Source: Prosthecobacter sp.
Lineage (GTDB): Bacteria; Verrucomicrobiota; Verrucomicrobiia; Verrucomicrobiales; Verrucomicrobiaceae
Assembly: GCF_020439865.1 (NCBI RefSeq)
Contig: NZ_JAGRPF010000068.1
Location: 1-51,558, forward strand
DNA: 51,558 bases
Direction: 5' to 3'
Part shown: positions 17,429-25,990 of the stretch, piece after piece
Layout of the letters: the number at the start of each line of letters is the position of its first letter
How positions within the stretch are numbered: the first letter of the stretch is position 1
Made by a program: the position numbers and the translations under genes
Notes under the pieces: model-generated
The model's database searches: none
Told to the model about the DNA's origin: nothing
The model's input: only the letters and a program-made list of their open reading frames with translations

Positions 17429-18142
17429 ATGACTTTTGTTGCTCTGCTGAATCGCTGTCTGGCCAAAGTGAACCGCCAGCTCATCAAAACGAGGTCGCCG
17501 ATCATTCTGGGAGACGACTGGGTTTTGGACATCCGGCGCTATCTTGGAGAACGCGCCACCGGTGCCGTGCTGGATGTGGGCGCCAATTGCGGACAGACCA
17601 CCAAGCGTCTCGCGAATGCCTTTCCCCATCTGCCCGTCCACTGCTTGGAGCCCAATCAGGATCTCCATCCGAAGATCAAGGAGCGTGTGAACTTCCACAA
17701 AGACCTCCATGTGCATCGTTGCGGCGCTGGTGCCGAGGATACGGAGATGCCCTTTTTCAAGAGCACCAAGCATGAGTCGAATTCCTTCCATCAGGACTGG
17801 AGTCATCGCCATGGCACCGCCACCGACACCGAGATGGTTCCCGTGCACCGCCTCGACACCTTCTGCGCGCAGAACGGCATGGAAACGGTGAGCGTGCTCA
17901 AGATCAACGCCGAGGGATTTGACTTCAAGGTGCTGGAGGGAGCCATCGGCCTGCTCCAGGCGAAAAAAATTCTCTCCGTCTATGTCGAAGTGTCCTTTGG
18001 CAAGGAAGCGGAGGAATCCGGCCGCTGCGGCGACTACCTCAACTTCATGGAGAAGCAGGGCTACAAGTTCATCGGAGTGTATCAAGTCGCCCGCGCCAAG
18101 GAAGGCCACATCAAGTGGGGCAACCTGCTGTTTGGAGCCTGA
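17429..18142 (+). CDS. FkbM-family SAM-dependent methyltransferase
   Basis: A 237-residue class I methyltransferase. The SAM-binding motif is AVLDVGANCGQTTKR (about 47-61), followed by the acidic motif in HCLEPNQ. The FkbM signature VLKINAEGFDFKVLEGA lies at about 154-170. Members O-methylate sugars or other small acceptors, often in exopolysaccharide or natural-product loci. No such locus is adjacent: the neighbours are a divergent transpeptidase and a convergent macro-domain gene 6 bases away. The ATG at 17429 is preceded by a C-rich leader without a Shine-Dalgarno sequence. Confidence 0.88.
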   Translation: MTFVALLNRCLAKVNRQLIKTRSPIILGDDWVLDIRRYLGERATGAVLDVGANCGQTTKRLANAFPHLPVHCLEPNQDLHPKIKERVNFHKDLHVHRCGAGAEDTEMPFFKSTKHESNSFHQDWSHRHGTATDTEMVPVHRLDTFCAQNGMETVSVLKINAEGFDFKVLEGAIGLLQAKKILSVYVEVSFGKEAEESGRCGDYLNFMEKQGYKFIGVYQVARAKEGHIKWGNLLFGA

Positions 18143-18147
18143 GCGAT

Positions 18148-18657
18148 TTAGGTGAGGCCAAGAAGCGCGTCGTATCTCATTCGATCCTCGTCACTGAAGC
18201 AACAGAAGATCACACTCTGCGTCGTTCCCGGCGACTTCATAAACTCCTGCACCGTCTCCACCGCAATCCGCGCCGCCTGATCGGCCGGAAAACCGTACAC
18301 GCCGGTCGATATGCATGGGAAGGCGATGCTCTGCAGGTGGTTTTCCGCCGCGAGCTTCAGTGAGTTTGCATAGCATGCTCGTAGCAGTCCCGGCTCGCCG
18401 TGGACGCCGCCATGCCACACCGGACCGACCGTGTGAATGACGTGCCGAGCCTTGAGCTTGTAGCCCTTGGTGATCTTCGCCTCGCCGGTGGGGCAGCCGT
18501 TCAGCGTCATGCACTCGCGAACGAGTTCAGGTCCCGCCGCACGATGAATCGCCCCGTCCACCCCGCCTCCACCCATCAGCGAGGTGTTGGCAGCGTTCAC
18601 AATCGCATCGACATCGAGGGTGGTGATGTCCGCACAGATGGCCTCCAAGGTGGTCAT
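18148..18657 (-). CDS. Macro-domain protein (O-acetyl-ADP-ribose deacetylase-like)
   Basis: A 169-residue single macro domain of the MacroD/YmdB type. The ADP-ribose pocket motifs are [26 protein letters not shown] (about 17-42) and the later ISTGVYGFP. The Asn-Ala-Ala-Asn stretch and Gly-rich loop are intact, so deacetylation of O-acetyl-ADP-ribose or removal of ADP-ribose from acidic residues is expected. The frame opens further upstream to 18750, but that extension is not macro-like; the ATG at 18657 starts the domain properly. It is divergent from asd, which begins 113 bases away. Confidence 0.9.
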   Translation of the reverse strand: MTTLEAICADITTLDVDAIVNAANTSLMGGGGVDGAIHRAAGPELVRECMTLNGCPTGEAKITKGYKLKARHVIHTVGPVWHGGVHGEPGLLRACYANSLKLAAENHLQSIAFPCISTGVYGFPADQAARIAVETVQEFMKSPGTTQSVIFCCFSDEDRMRYDALLGLT

Positions 18658-18706
18658 GGGGAATTCTCGCGACGCCGGGCAGCCCGGGCAAGGGACTTTC
18701 CCGGCC

Positions 18707-18734
18707 TTGCATCCCGTCCGGTTGCCCTTACTAT
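18707..18734 (+). promoter_or_regulatory. Candidate sigma-70 promoter for asd
   Basis: TTGCAT at 18707-18712 and TACTAT at 18729-18734 are separated by 16 bases. They sit about 37 bases upstream of the asd ATG. Four of six bases match the consensus in each box. The leader that follows is C-rich and contains no Shine-Dalgarno sequence. Assigned by eye; no transcription start data. Confidence 0.4.
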
Positions 18735-18770
18735 CGCGGCCCTTTTTCAACCACCCCCTAACCTGACACC

Positions 18771-19796
18771 ATGAGCACCCTGAAGAACGTCGCCATCGTT
18801 GGAGCCACGGGCGCTGTGGGCGCGGAGATGATCCGCTGCCTCGAACAGCGTCAGTTCCCCGTCGGCCAGCTTACCCTCCTCGCCTCCGCACGCAGCGCCG
18901 GGAAGAAGCTGAAGTTCAAGGGTGAGGACGTCACCATCCAAGAGCTGACGCCGGATTCCTTCCAAGGCATTGACATCGCACTGTTCAGCGCCGGCGGCGG
19001 CATCTCGCGTGATTTTGCCCCGCACGCCGTGAAGGCGGGCGCTGTGGTGGTGGACAACTCCTCCTATTTCCGCCAGGACCCGAACACACCGCTGGTGGTG
19101 CCGGAAATCAACGCCGCCGATGTGAAGTCGCACAAGGGCATCATCGCGAACCCGAACTGCACCACGGCGATCTCGCTGATGGCGCTGTATCCGCTGCATC
19201 AGGCCTTCGGCGTGAAGCGCATCTTTGCCTCCAGCTATCAGGCCGTCTCCGGCACCGGCGCGCAGGCCATCGAAGAGCTGGCGAACCAGTCCCGCGAGTG
19301 GGCCTCACAAAACCGCGCCTGGGACGCTGCGAAGCTCGACAGCAAGCCGCACGTCTATCCGCATCAGATCGCCTTCAACGCCATCCCGCATGTCGATTCG
19401 TTCCTCGACACAGGCTACACGAAGGAAGAGATGAAGATGGAGAACGAAGGCCGCAAGATCATGCATCACCCGGACTTCCGCGCCTCGGTGACTTGCGTGC
19501 GCATTCCTGTCTTCCGTGCGCACAGCATCGCCATCAGCGCCGAGTTTGAAAAGCCCGTCACGGTCGAAGCTGCGCGTGAAGTTCTCTCGAAAGCTCCCGG
19601 CCTCGACGTGCTCGACGATCCGGCCAACAAGCAGTATCCGCTCGCCCTCGACATCGCAGGCCGCGACAACTGCGCCGTCGGCCGCATCCGCATGGATTGC
19701 GCGCTGGACAATGGCCTCGCCTTCTGGGTCGTCGGTGACCAGCTCCTCAAGGGCGCGGCGCTGAACGCCGTGCAGATCGCCGAGTGCCTTCTGTAA
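18771..19796 (+). CDS. asd: Aspartate-semialdehyde dehydrogenase
   Basis: A 341-residue enzyme of normal family length. The NADP-binding GATGAVG is at 11-17, the catalytic C130 lies in ANPNCTT, the substrate-binding SYQAVSG follows, and a later RIPVFRAHS holds the catalytic-His region. It reduces aspartyl phosphate to aspartate semialdehyde, the branch point to lysine/diaminopimelate, threonine and methionine. The gene stands alone on the plus strand, with its own candidate promoter and a strong stem-loop terminator right after the stop. The ATG has no upstream Shine-Dalgarno sequence; the leader TTTTTCAACCACCCCCTAA resembles the tkt leader. Confidence 0.96.
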   Translation: MSTLKNVAIVGATGAVGAEMIRCLEQRQFPVGQLTLLASARSAGKKLKFKGEDVTIQELTPDSFQGIDIALFSAGGGISRDFAPHAVKAGAVVVDNSSYFRQDPNTPLVVPEINAADVKSHKGIIANPNCTTAISLMALYPLHQAFGVKRIFASSYQAVSGTGAQAIEELANQSREWASQNRAWDAAKLDSKPHVYPHQIAFNAIPHVDSFLDTGYTKEEMKMENEGRKIMHHPDFRASVTCVRIPVFRAHSIAISAEFEKPVTVEAAREVLSKAPGLDVLDDPANKQYPLALDIAGRDNCAVGRIRMDCALDNGLAFWVVGDQLLKGAALNAVQIAECLL

Positions 19797-19818
19797 GGCG
19801 TCTTCAAAACTCAATCGC

Positions 19819-19854
19819 AAAGGGTGGAGCCGAGAGGTTTCGCCCTTTTATTTT
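19819..19854 (+). terminator. Rho-independent terminator after asd
   Basis: The 5' arm AAAGGGTGGAGCC pairs with GGTTTCGCCCTTT across a GAGA tetraloop: 13 consecutive pairs counting G-T wobbles. TTTTATTTT follows on the plus strand. It lies 22 bases after the asd stop. The opposite strand lacks a T run, so it serves asd rather than the convergent thioredoxin operon. Confidence 0.85.
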
Positions 19855-19877
19855 GGCGGGTCCAATCAGCAGCGCTC

Positions 19878-20303
19878 TCAAAGCCCCAGCAGTTCCCGCA
19901 TCCGTTCCTTCGGAATGTCGCCGACCTCACGTCCGGTCTCTCGGCCGGACTTGTAGGCGATGAAGGCAGGAATGGGACCCACGCCGTGCTCGCGGGCAAG
20001 CTTCGGGTCTTCATCGATATTGATGCGAATCACAAGCGCCTTTCCCTTCGTCTCACGCGAGAATTCATCGACCGTGGGGCTGACGGCGCGGCACGGCGGG
20101 CACCAGTCGGCATAGAACTCCACAAGCACCGGCACCTTCGCTGCGCGCACGGCGGACAGTGGGGACACACTGCCCACGGTGGAACCCGGGCGGTTCATGT
20201 CGAACACGATCCACCCCGCGTACAGAAAGAACGCGCCGGCAATCCAAAGGGGGATGTTGTTCTTGTTCACGCGGTACCATCCGGTCACATGCCTGGATCG
20301 CAA
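19878..20303 (-). CDS. Membrane-anchored thioredoxin-like protein
   Basis: A 141-residue protein with one N-terminal transmembrane helix (about 17-35) and a thioredoxin domain (about 45-141). The redox motif is W67-C68-P-P-C71 and the cis-Pro lies in PIPAF. The helix orientation would place the domain outside the cytoplasm, as in periplasmic thiol reductases. WCPPC is intermediate between classical thioredoxin (WCGPC) and cytochrome maturation types. It is the last gene of a three-gene minus-strand operon, starting 6 bases after the deacetylase-like gene stop. Confidence 0.88.
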   Translation of the reverse strand: MRSRHVTGWYRVNKNNIPLWIAGAFFLYAGWIVFDMNRPGSTVGSVSPLSAVRAAKVPVLVEFYADWCPPCRAVSPTVDEFSRETKGKALVIRINIDEDPKLAREHGVGPIPAFIAYKSGRETGREVGDIPKERMRELLGL

Positions 20304-20309
20304 GCATCA

Positions 20310-21662
20310 TCACATCGTGAATGCGATCGAGGAACTCCCTTTCGGCATCTTCAGGCAGACCAGAGTCGCACTCTTCTCACGACACCATGTTGCCGGCTTC
20401 AGCTTGAGCCGGGTATCGACCTCGGTGAGAGACTCGGGCGTCCCGATGCCCGCTGGAAGTGCGAGGGTGAACTCCTCGCACGCGAACGGTGCATGGAACG
20501 TGACGATCCGCTTGTTCGGATCGAACTCGATGCGTGTGAGCTCCTTCGCCGCCCAGTAGCGGGCAATCTCGCTGAGCTTCATCCAGTGCAGATGATCGAA
20601 GGTGGTGTGCAGCCGCTTCACGACCTCTTGGAAGATTTCGAAACCGATTTCGAGACCGTTCCAGTAAATGCCAGTCCAGTGGCACACGATGATCGCCGGT
20701 TCGCCACGCTGGGTCACTTCTACCAGCCGCCCTGCTTTGCCATCCTCCGTGATGAAGGCGTCCGCGCCCTTCGGTGTCACGCAATCCCAGCCGCCGGTCC
20801 AATCTCCCGTGCAGCCAATCACGTGGACGACGCAGCGCGGATCGTCCGAATCAAGTCCGCTCGCGTTCTGCACGATGGGTGCGACGCTTTGATCGCCGCT
20901 GGCGAAGAGATCGCGAAAGTAGTGCGGGATTTCGGCATTGAAGACGCTGCGGCAGGATTCGAACGTCGCCTGCGCGAGCTGCGGACGCGCCTTGCTGCCG
21001 AATCCACCGGGCGTGGTGAGGCCTTCGCACGACAGACCGATGTTTTTCAAAATCGTGAGCGCATAGCTCATGTAGTCGGCGATCTCATCGGCGCTGCGTC
21101 CGTTGCACCAGTCCCAGTTCTCCATGTAGCGCGGGCTGATCTCGGGATACGGATGACCGGTCTTCGTGTCGATGATGCGCGTGTGCGTGATCATCTCCGG
21201 ATGGATGTCCCAGTTTGGCGTGATGCGTTCGCGCACGAGCTTGATGCTGTTCTCCAGCTCCTTTTGCGTCCAGCCGGGGATCACGCGGTCCAGTCGACCC
21301 ACACAGGCGGGAAACGGCACGATGCTGTATTTGCCTTTCACGCCGTTTGCATCGGCCCAGTCGGCAAACTTCTGCACAAAGCTGTCGGGAATCTCATCGG
21401 GCCAGCTTTTCCACGGATAGTGGTCGTATTTGCCCGGATTCACCACCGCGAACTGCGGGATGGCGAACTTGTTCAGGTTCACGAGGCAGGTCGAATCATC
21501 GATGATGATGCTCACCGGCACCCGCCCCCGCGGATTAAGCACCTTCACCGCCGCATCCTGCTTCGGCCGGTCACCAGGCACCTGGCCGAGCAATTGCGAG
21601 CCGAGGGCAAGGGCGGACGTTTCGAGGAACCGGCGGCGGGAGGTCAGACTCTGAGCGTTCAT
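20310..21662 (-). CDS. Tat-exported polysaccharide-deacetylase-like protein
   Basis: A 450-residue protein. The N-terminus has a twin-arginine signal (TSRRRFLETSALALGSQLLG, about residues 7-26), so it is exported folded and probably binds a cofactor or metal. The mature part starts with VPVSIIIDDSTCLVN. The Asp-Asp pair, a later IHPEMITHT with two His, and GLTTPGGFGS resemble the three metal and active-site stations of NodB-type deacetylases, but the match is partial. I would not assign a substrate. The frame opens at 21806, but the ATG at 21662 starts the Tat signal and overlaps the upstream lipoprotein stop by four bases (ATGA), implying coupled translation. Confidence 0.7.
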   Translation of the reverse strand: MNAQSLTSRRRFLETSALALGSQLLGQVPGDRPKQDAAVKVLNPRGRVPVSIIIDDSTCLVNLNKFAIPQFAVVNPGKYDHYPWKSWPDEIPDSFVQKFADWADANGVKGKYSIVPFPACVGRLDRVIPGWTQKELENSIKLVRERITPNWDIHPEMITHTRIIDTKTGHPYPEISPRYMENWDWCNGRSADEIADYMSYALTILKNIGLSCEGLTTPGGFGSKARPQLAQATFESCRSVFNAEIPHYFRDLFASGDQSVAPIVQNASGLDSDDPRCVVHVIGCTGDWTGGWDCVTPKGADAFITEDGKAGRLVEVTQRGEPAIIVCHWTGIYWNGLEIGFEIFQEVVKRLHTTFDHLHWMKLSEIARYWAAKELTRIEFDPNKRIVTFHAPFACEEFTLALPAGIGTPESLTEVDTRLKLKPATWCREKSATLVCLKMPKGSSSIAFTM

Positions 21663-22300
21663 GGGCCTGATACGTTGGACGGCGCAGCGGTCTTCGTCAT
21701 GGCTCGCTGCCGGTCCACAGATTGAGACACTGCAAAGGGATCGCCCCTGTTTTCGTTCCAGTCGCCGGCCTTGGTTTCTTTGATTGCGTGACGGATCTCC
21801 TCCCACAGACGGGAGAACTCGGGAGGGAAGACGTTGCTGCAGGAGACCTCATGGTCACGATTCCGGGCTTTCATCCACAGAAATGCCTGACCGCCGTCAT
21901 TGAGGTTGTTCTGATACCGGCTTGCGAGCTTGCGGCATTTTTGAAGTGCCACGCTTCGCAAGATGGAGGAAGCCAGGGAAGAATTGTGGACACGAAAGAA
22001 CCGCCAGCGGCCGTTTCTCGGGGGTGTCTCCAAGACTACTTCAACATCTCCACCCGAGTCCACGGACACCGAGTCGTAACCATGCATGCCTGAGCCATAA
22101 GCAATGACCATGTGCTCGACAGCCTCTCCGGCCAATGGGTCCCCTGACAAACGCTCGCGCACATTTCCATGAGATGTGTCCGGAAAGCCAAGGAGGGGAG
22201 GTGCGCGACCTATGTCAGGGCTGGCCAATGGATGCGAAGAGCAGGAGGCCAGCATGCAAACCAAGGCTGCGCATAGGCCCGAAGAAACTGGGGCAAGCAT
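21659..22300 (-). CDS. Putative lipoprotein of unknown function
   Basis: A 213-residue protein. From the ATG at 22300 it begins with a short hydrophobic signal that ends in the lipobox LASC (Cys19), so it should be lipid-anchored. The mature protein is mostly polar, with VSVDSGGDVEVVLETPPRNG in the middle and several Trp near the C-terminus. No family is recognised. Longer in-frame starts exist up to 22453 but would bury the lipobox in the middle of the chain. It is the first gene of a three-gene minus-strand operon and is divergent from transketolase. Confidence 0.65.
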   Translation of the reverse strand: MLAPVSSGLCAALVCMLASCSSHPLASPDIGRAPPLLGFPDTSHGNVRERLSGDPLAGEAVEHMVIAYGSGMHGYDSVSVDSGGDVEVVLETPPRNGRWRFFRVHNSSLASSILRSVALQKCRKLASRYQNNLNDGGQAFLWMKARNRDHEVSCSNVFPPEFSRLWEEIRHAIKETKAGDWNENRGDPFAVSQSVDRQRAMTKTAAPSNVSGP

Positions 22301-22382
22301 TCGGCATCTTGTCCTGAGCTGAACTTCTGTCGAACCCAAACGCTCTTGAACCCGAACGTCCGATTCCCCCCAGTTTTCGACC

Positions 22383-22410
22383 TTGAAACCACCCCCCAGA
22401 CCGGTAAAGA
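22383..22410 (+). promoter_or_regulatory. Weak candidate sigma-70 promoter for tkt
   Basis: TTGAAA at 22383-22388 and TAAAGA at 22405-22410 are separated by 16 bases, about 70 bases before the tkt ATG. The -35 box is good and the -10 box weak (three of six). The intergenic stretch 22301-22478 must also hold the promoter for the divergent lipoprotein operon, which I could not place. Confidence 0.3.
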
Positions 22411-22478
22411 ACTCGCCCGCGCGCCTGGCCGCATCTGGCGCTTTCTTCAACACCCCCTAAGCTCCCCAGCCCAATCTC

Positions 22479-24455
22479 ATGAACAAAGCCCTCCTCGCCC
22501 AAGCCGCCAATGAAGCCCGTGGTCTCGCCATGGATGCGGTCCACAAATGCTCCTCCGGCCACCTTGGCCTGCCCCTCGGTGCCGCCGAAATCGGCGCCGT
22601 GCTCTTCGGCCAGGCCCTCCAGTGCGATCCCGCCGATCCGAAATGGCTGAACCGCGACCGTTTCATCCTCTCCGCCGGTCACGGCTCCATGTTCATCTAC
22701 GGCTGGCTGCACCTCAGCGGCTACGCGGTGTCGATCGAAGACGTCGCCAACTTCCGCGTGCTGCATTCCATCACACCGGGACATCCGGAGTTTCATGAAA
22801 CACCGGGCGTCGAGTCCACCACCGGCCCGCTCGGCCAGGGCGTGGGCAATGCGGTCGGCTATGCGCTTTCCGGCAAGATGGCCGCGGCGAAGTACAACAC
22901 TGCGGAGCACAAGATCATCGACAATCACATCATCGCCCTCGCCGGCGACGGCTGCCTTCAGGAAGGCGTGGCGCGTGAGGCCGTGGCCTTCGCGGCACAC
23001 AACAAGCTCGATAACCTGATCCTGGTTTACGACTCCAACGATGTGACGCTCGATGCGATGGCCAAGGTCACGCAGAGCGAGGACGTGGCGGCGCTCTATA
23101 CCGCCATCGGCTGGGAGGCGGTGACCATCGACGGTCATGATCTGGACGCCGTCCTCGGCGCGATCGAAAACGCGAAGAAGAGCGACAACGGCAAGCCAAA
23201 GATCATCATCGCCAAGACCATCATCGGCAAAGGCATCCCTGAAGTCGCCGGCACGGCCAAGGGCCACGGCGAAGGCGGTGCCAAATTCGTCGATGCGGCG
23301 AAGAAAGGCCTCGGCATCCCTGAAGGCACCCACTTCTACGTCAGCGACGAGGTGAAGGCCTACTTCGCCGATCTGAAGGCCAAGCGCGCCGCGATCCACG
23401 GCGAATGGAACAACGTCTTCCTGGCCTGGAGCGCCGCAAATCCTGGATTGGCAAAGGAACTCGACGCCGCCCGCAACGGCAGCCTCTGTGCCGATGAACT
23501 GCTCAAGGCGATTCCGGAATTCCCTGCCGAAGGCAAGGCCGCCACGCGCAACAGCGGTGGTGAAATCCTCAACCACATTGCCAAGGTCGTGCCGAATCTC
23601 GTGACCGGCAGCGCGGACCTCTTCGGATCCACGAAGAACTACATCAAGGACGGCGGCGATTTCTCCGCGGAGAACCCGACCGGCCGCAACATCTGGTTCG
23701 GCATCCGCGAGCACGCCATGGGAGCGATCTGCAACGGCATCGCCTATGACGGTCTTTTCCTCGCCAGCGGTGCCACGTTCCTCGTGTTTGCCGACTACTG
23801 CCGCCCGAGCATCCGCCTCGCCGCGCTCGCCAAACTGCCTGTCACCTACATCTTCACGCACGACTCGGTCGGCGTCGGTGAAGATGGTCCGACCCATCAG
23901 CCGGTGGAAACCGTCAGTGGCCTGCGCGTGATCCCGAATCTCGATGTCATCCGTCCCGGCGACGCTGAAGAAGCCGCCGCCGCCTTCGCCGCGGCCTTCA
24001 GTCGCGCCGACGGCCCCACGCTGCTTGCTCTGAGCCGCCAGGACCTGCCGCATCAAGGAGTCGCCACCGCTGCCACCCGCCGCGAGGGCACGCTCAAGGG
24101 TGGTTACATTCTGGTGAAGGAATCCGCACCGCTGGAAGCCATCGTCATCGCCACCGGGTCTGAAGTGCAATGGGCGGTGCAAGGCGTCCAAGGCAAGCCC
24201 GGCGTCCGTGTCGTCAGCATGCCGTGCTTCGAACGATTTGACCGCCAGAGCGCCGAGTACCGAGAATCCGTTCTTCCCGCCGCCTGCACGAAGCGCATCG
24301 CCATCGAAGCCGGCGTCTCCGGTCTCTGGTGGAAATACGTCGGCACGCAGGGGCAGATCATCGCCATCGACCGCTTCGGCATGAGCGCTCCCGGCAACAC
24401 CGTCTTCAAGGAACTCGGCATCACCGCCGAAGCTGTCGCGCAGGCGCTGGCTTGA
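22479..24455 (+). CDS. tkt: Transketolase
   Basis: A 658-residue enzyme of full family length. The N-terminal TPP domain has [13 protein letters not shown] with the catalytic His, and [13 protein letters not shown] (about 157-169) followed by the cofactor-binding Asn. The central pyrimidine-binding domain has [13 protein letters not shown] with the catalytic Glu and [16 protein letters not shown]. The C-terminal domain ends the chain. It moves two-carbon units in the pentose-phosphate pathway. The gene is monocistronic: divergent from the lipoprotein operon and closed by a strong terminator. The leader before the ATG has no Shine-Dalgarno sequence and shares a C-rich motif with the asd leader. 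Confidence 0.97.
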   Translation: MNKALLAQAANEARGLAMDAVHKCSSGHLGLPLGAAEIGAVLFGQALQCDPADPKWLNRDRFILSAGHGSMFIYGWLHLSGYAVSIEDVANFRVLHSITPGHPEFHETPGVESTTGPLGQGVGNAVGYALSGKMAAAKYNTAEHKIIDNHIIALAGDGCLQEGVAREAVAFAAHNKLDNLILVYDSNDVTLDAMAKVTQSEDVAALYTAIGWEAVTIDGHDLDAVLGAIENAKKSDNGKPKIIIAKTIIGKGIPEVAGTAKGHGEGGAKFVDAAKKGLGIPEGTHFYVSDEVKAYFADLKAKRAAIHGEWNNVFLAWSAANPGLAKELDAARNGSLCADELLKAIPEFPAEGKAATRNSGGEILNHIAKVVPNLVTGSADLFGSTKNYIKDGGDFSAENPTGRNIWFGIREHAMGAICNGIAYDGLFLASGATFLVFADYCRPSIRLAALAKLPVTYIFTHDSVGVGEDGPTHQPVETVSGLRVIPNLDVIRPGDAEEAAAAFAAAFSRADGPTLLALSRQDLPHQGVATAATRREGTLKGGYILVKESAPLEAIVIATGSEVQWAVQGVQGKPGVRVVSMPCFERFDRQSAEYRESVLPAACTKRIAIEAGVSGLWWKYVGTQGQIIAIDRFGMSAPGNTVFKELGITAEAVAQALA

Positions 24456-24480
24456 TCCGAGTCCACAGACTCCCTCAGAC

Positions 24481-24516
24481 GGCCTCCCCTGCAAAAGCAC
24501 GGGAGGCCTTTTGTTT
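24481..24516 (+). terminator. Rho-independent terminator after tkt
   Basis: GGCCTCCC at 24481-24488 pairs perfectly with GGGAGGCC at 24501-24508 across a 12-base loop. TTTTGTTT follows. It lies 26 bases after the tkt stop. Confidence 0.92.
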
Positions 24517-24600
24517 GCCGATCGTCAGCGCAGGGTGGTCCACGATGGCAAATGACACAGCATTTGTGCTATCACGACGACCGTGCCACTCATGCCGGAC

Positions 24601-24632
24601 GTAGGTGTTTCGGAACTTCTGTAGGTGATTCG
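24601..24632 (+). repeat. Near-perfect 12-base direct repeat upstream of the ECF sigma gene
   Basis: GTAGGTGTTTCG (24601-24612) and GTAGGTGATTCG (24621-24632) differ at one base and are exactly 20 bases apart, about two helical turns. They lie 32-63 bases before the sigma factor ATG. The spacing suits a regulator binding one face of the DNA. Seen directly; function inferred. Confidence 0.45.
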
Positions 24633-24663
24633 TTGCAGGCTGCGTCCGGACACATCCCCATTC

Positions 24664-25245
24664 ATGGAATCTGAGACCGAGAACAACCACGAAAGCGACG
24701 AGGCCCTCATGCAAAAGGTTGCCGACGGCGACGAACGCGCCTTCGCGGAACTGTACGACCGGTTTTCGGCACCTCTCTTCAGCCTGATGCGGCAGATGCT
24801 CGATGATGTGCAGGAGGCCGAGGATCTGCTTCAGGACGGCTTCGTGAACCTCTGGGACAAGGCGGCGAACTACGATCCCGGCAAGGGCAGGGCCTTCTCG
24901 TGGGCGATGATGATCTTCCGCCACAAGGCCATCGATCGTATCCGCGCACGTGGCAGGCAGACGCGCCTGATCGAGCAGGCGGCCAATGAGCCGACGCGCT
25001 GGTCCGGCAGCGCCGGTCCGCGGTCGGACGACGCCGCTGATGATCAAGACCGCGCGTCTCTCGCCCGCAATGCCCTGACGGCACTGCCATCTGAGCAGCG
25101 TCGTCTGATCGAACTGGCCTTCCTCAAAGGACTCACCCATCAAGGCATCGCGGAAGCACTTGGAATGCCGCTGGGCACCGTGAAGACCGGCATCCGCCGC
25201 GGACTGCTACGCCTGCGCGAGGCGTTGAAGCGTGGCACGGGCTAG
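24664..25245 (+). CDS. ECF-type RNA polymerase sigma factor
   Basis: A 193-residue sigma-70-family protein with region 2 at about 25-95 (AFAELYDRFSAPLFSLMRQM, AEDLLQDGFVNLW, FSWAMMIFRHKAIDRIR) and region 4 at about 135-190 (LPSEQRRLIELAFLKGLTHQGIAEAL, LGTVKTGIRRGLLRLR). Region 3 is absent, as in ECF sigmas. The look is nearest to the SigK/RpoE-ChrR-type groups. The ATG at 24664 is preferred over 24625 because the extension is not sigma-like. It converges on the cupin anti-sigma gene 21 bases away, which ends the long lipid operon. Partnering with that anti-sigma and control of the lipid operon are inferences from position. Confidence 0.93.
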   Translation: MESETENNHESDEALMQKVADGDERAFAELYDRFSAPLFSLMRQMLDDVQEAEDLLQDGFVNLWDKAANYDPGKGRAFSWAMMIFRHKAIDRIRARGRQTRLIEQAANEPTRWSGSAGPRSDDAADDQDRASLARNALTALPSEQRRLIELAFLKGLTHQGIAEALGMPLGTVKTGIRRGLLRLREALKRGTG

Positions 25246-25266
25246 GTCCAAACTTCAACGGCAGGA

Positions 25267-25953
25267 CTAACCACGCGACTTCACGCCGATGGCCTTGCCG
25301 ATGCGGCTGACGACACGATGAGCCATGTCATAGGCGCGCGCTGCACGCGGCGAGTAGTTTTTGCGCGACGTGATGATCAGCGCCTGACACCCCGAGCGGG
25401 AAATCATGTCTTCATGGTGAGATCCCGGCTCTGCATGCATGAAGTCGCCGGCGCGCAGAACACGGCCGTCAATGGTGGCGTCGCCTGAAAGAATGTACAC
25501 ATCTTCTTCCCCGGCATGATCGTGTGGCGGGAAGGTCGCGCCGGCATCACATGATAGCATGATGACCGAATAGTCCGGCGAGGCGGTGGAAAGCTCGCGG
25601 ATGCGCACGCCGCGATACGGTGTAGCCATCCACGGCATATCGCCGACGGCACGTATCATCGCAGAGGCATGCGCGGGAACCGGTTTTGTCTCTGACTGGA
25701 TTTTCTGCGAACGGATGGTGGCGAGAACGCGTTCCTTCACTCTCGCCGACGGCACCGCATCGGGCAGGGCGGCGAGGGTGACAGACGCCACCACATCACG
25801 ATACTCGGCCGCCAGCGCCGCAGCACGGCTGTTCGGGCTGCCCAGGCAAGCCTCAAACTGGGCGCGCTCTTCACTGTCGAGAGTCCCCAGCGCATGACGC
25901 AGCGCCAGATCATCGAGGATGTCCTCGGGAGTCGGTGATGGTTCGTCGCTCAT
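25267..25953 (-). CDS. ChrR-type cupin anti-sigma factor with non-zinc N-terminal domain
   Basis: A 228-residue two-domain protein. Residues 1-85 are a helical anti-sigma domain (LALRHALGTLDSEERAQFEACL) resembling RskA-type domains. The His-x3-Cys-x2-Cys zinc site of classical ZAS anti-sigmas is missing. Residues 105-200 are a cupin: H144-D-H146-AGE-E150 with G157 after it, then GDFMHAEPGSHH with H179/H180. As I recall, the ChrR cupin of Rhodobacter uses ligands with the same spacing (His, His, Glu, His). The cupin would sense the stress signal and the helical domain would hold the sigma factor. It is the last gene of the minus-strand lipid operon, 37 bases after the TPR gene, and not in an operon with its sigma. 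Confidence 0.85.
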   Translation of the reverse strand: MSDEPSPTPEDILDDLALRHALGTLDSEERAQFEACLGSPNSRAAALAAEYRDVVASVTLAALPDAVPSARVKERVLATIRSQKIQSETKPVPAHASAMIRAVGDMPWMATPYRGVRIRELSTASPDYSVIMLSCDAGATFPPHDHAGEEDVYILSGDATIDGRVLRAGDFMHAEPGSHHEDMISRSGCQALIITSRKNYSPRAARAYDMAHRVVSRIGKAIGVKSRG

Positions 25954-25990
25954 GATGGGTGGGGATTGGGGGACGTCTTTTTCCGCTCGG

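Noticed and set aside
19824..21725. A 633-residue plus-strand open frame opposite the thioredoxin and Tat-protein genes
   Set aside because: The minus strand has WCPPC and a Tat signal plus ATGA coupling; the plus frame has none.
22215..24500. A 761-residue minus-strand open frame over transketolase
   Set aside because: Antisense to a clear full-length tkt with motifs and terminator; translated sequence matches no known family.
24612..24634. GGAACTT followed by CGTT as a classical ECF promoter before the sigma gene
   Set aside because: The spacing is only 12 bases to CGTT (or 24 or more to the next CGTCC), not the usual 16-17, so it is not a convincing promoter.
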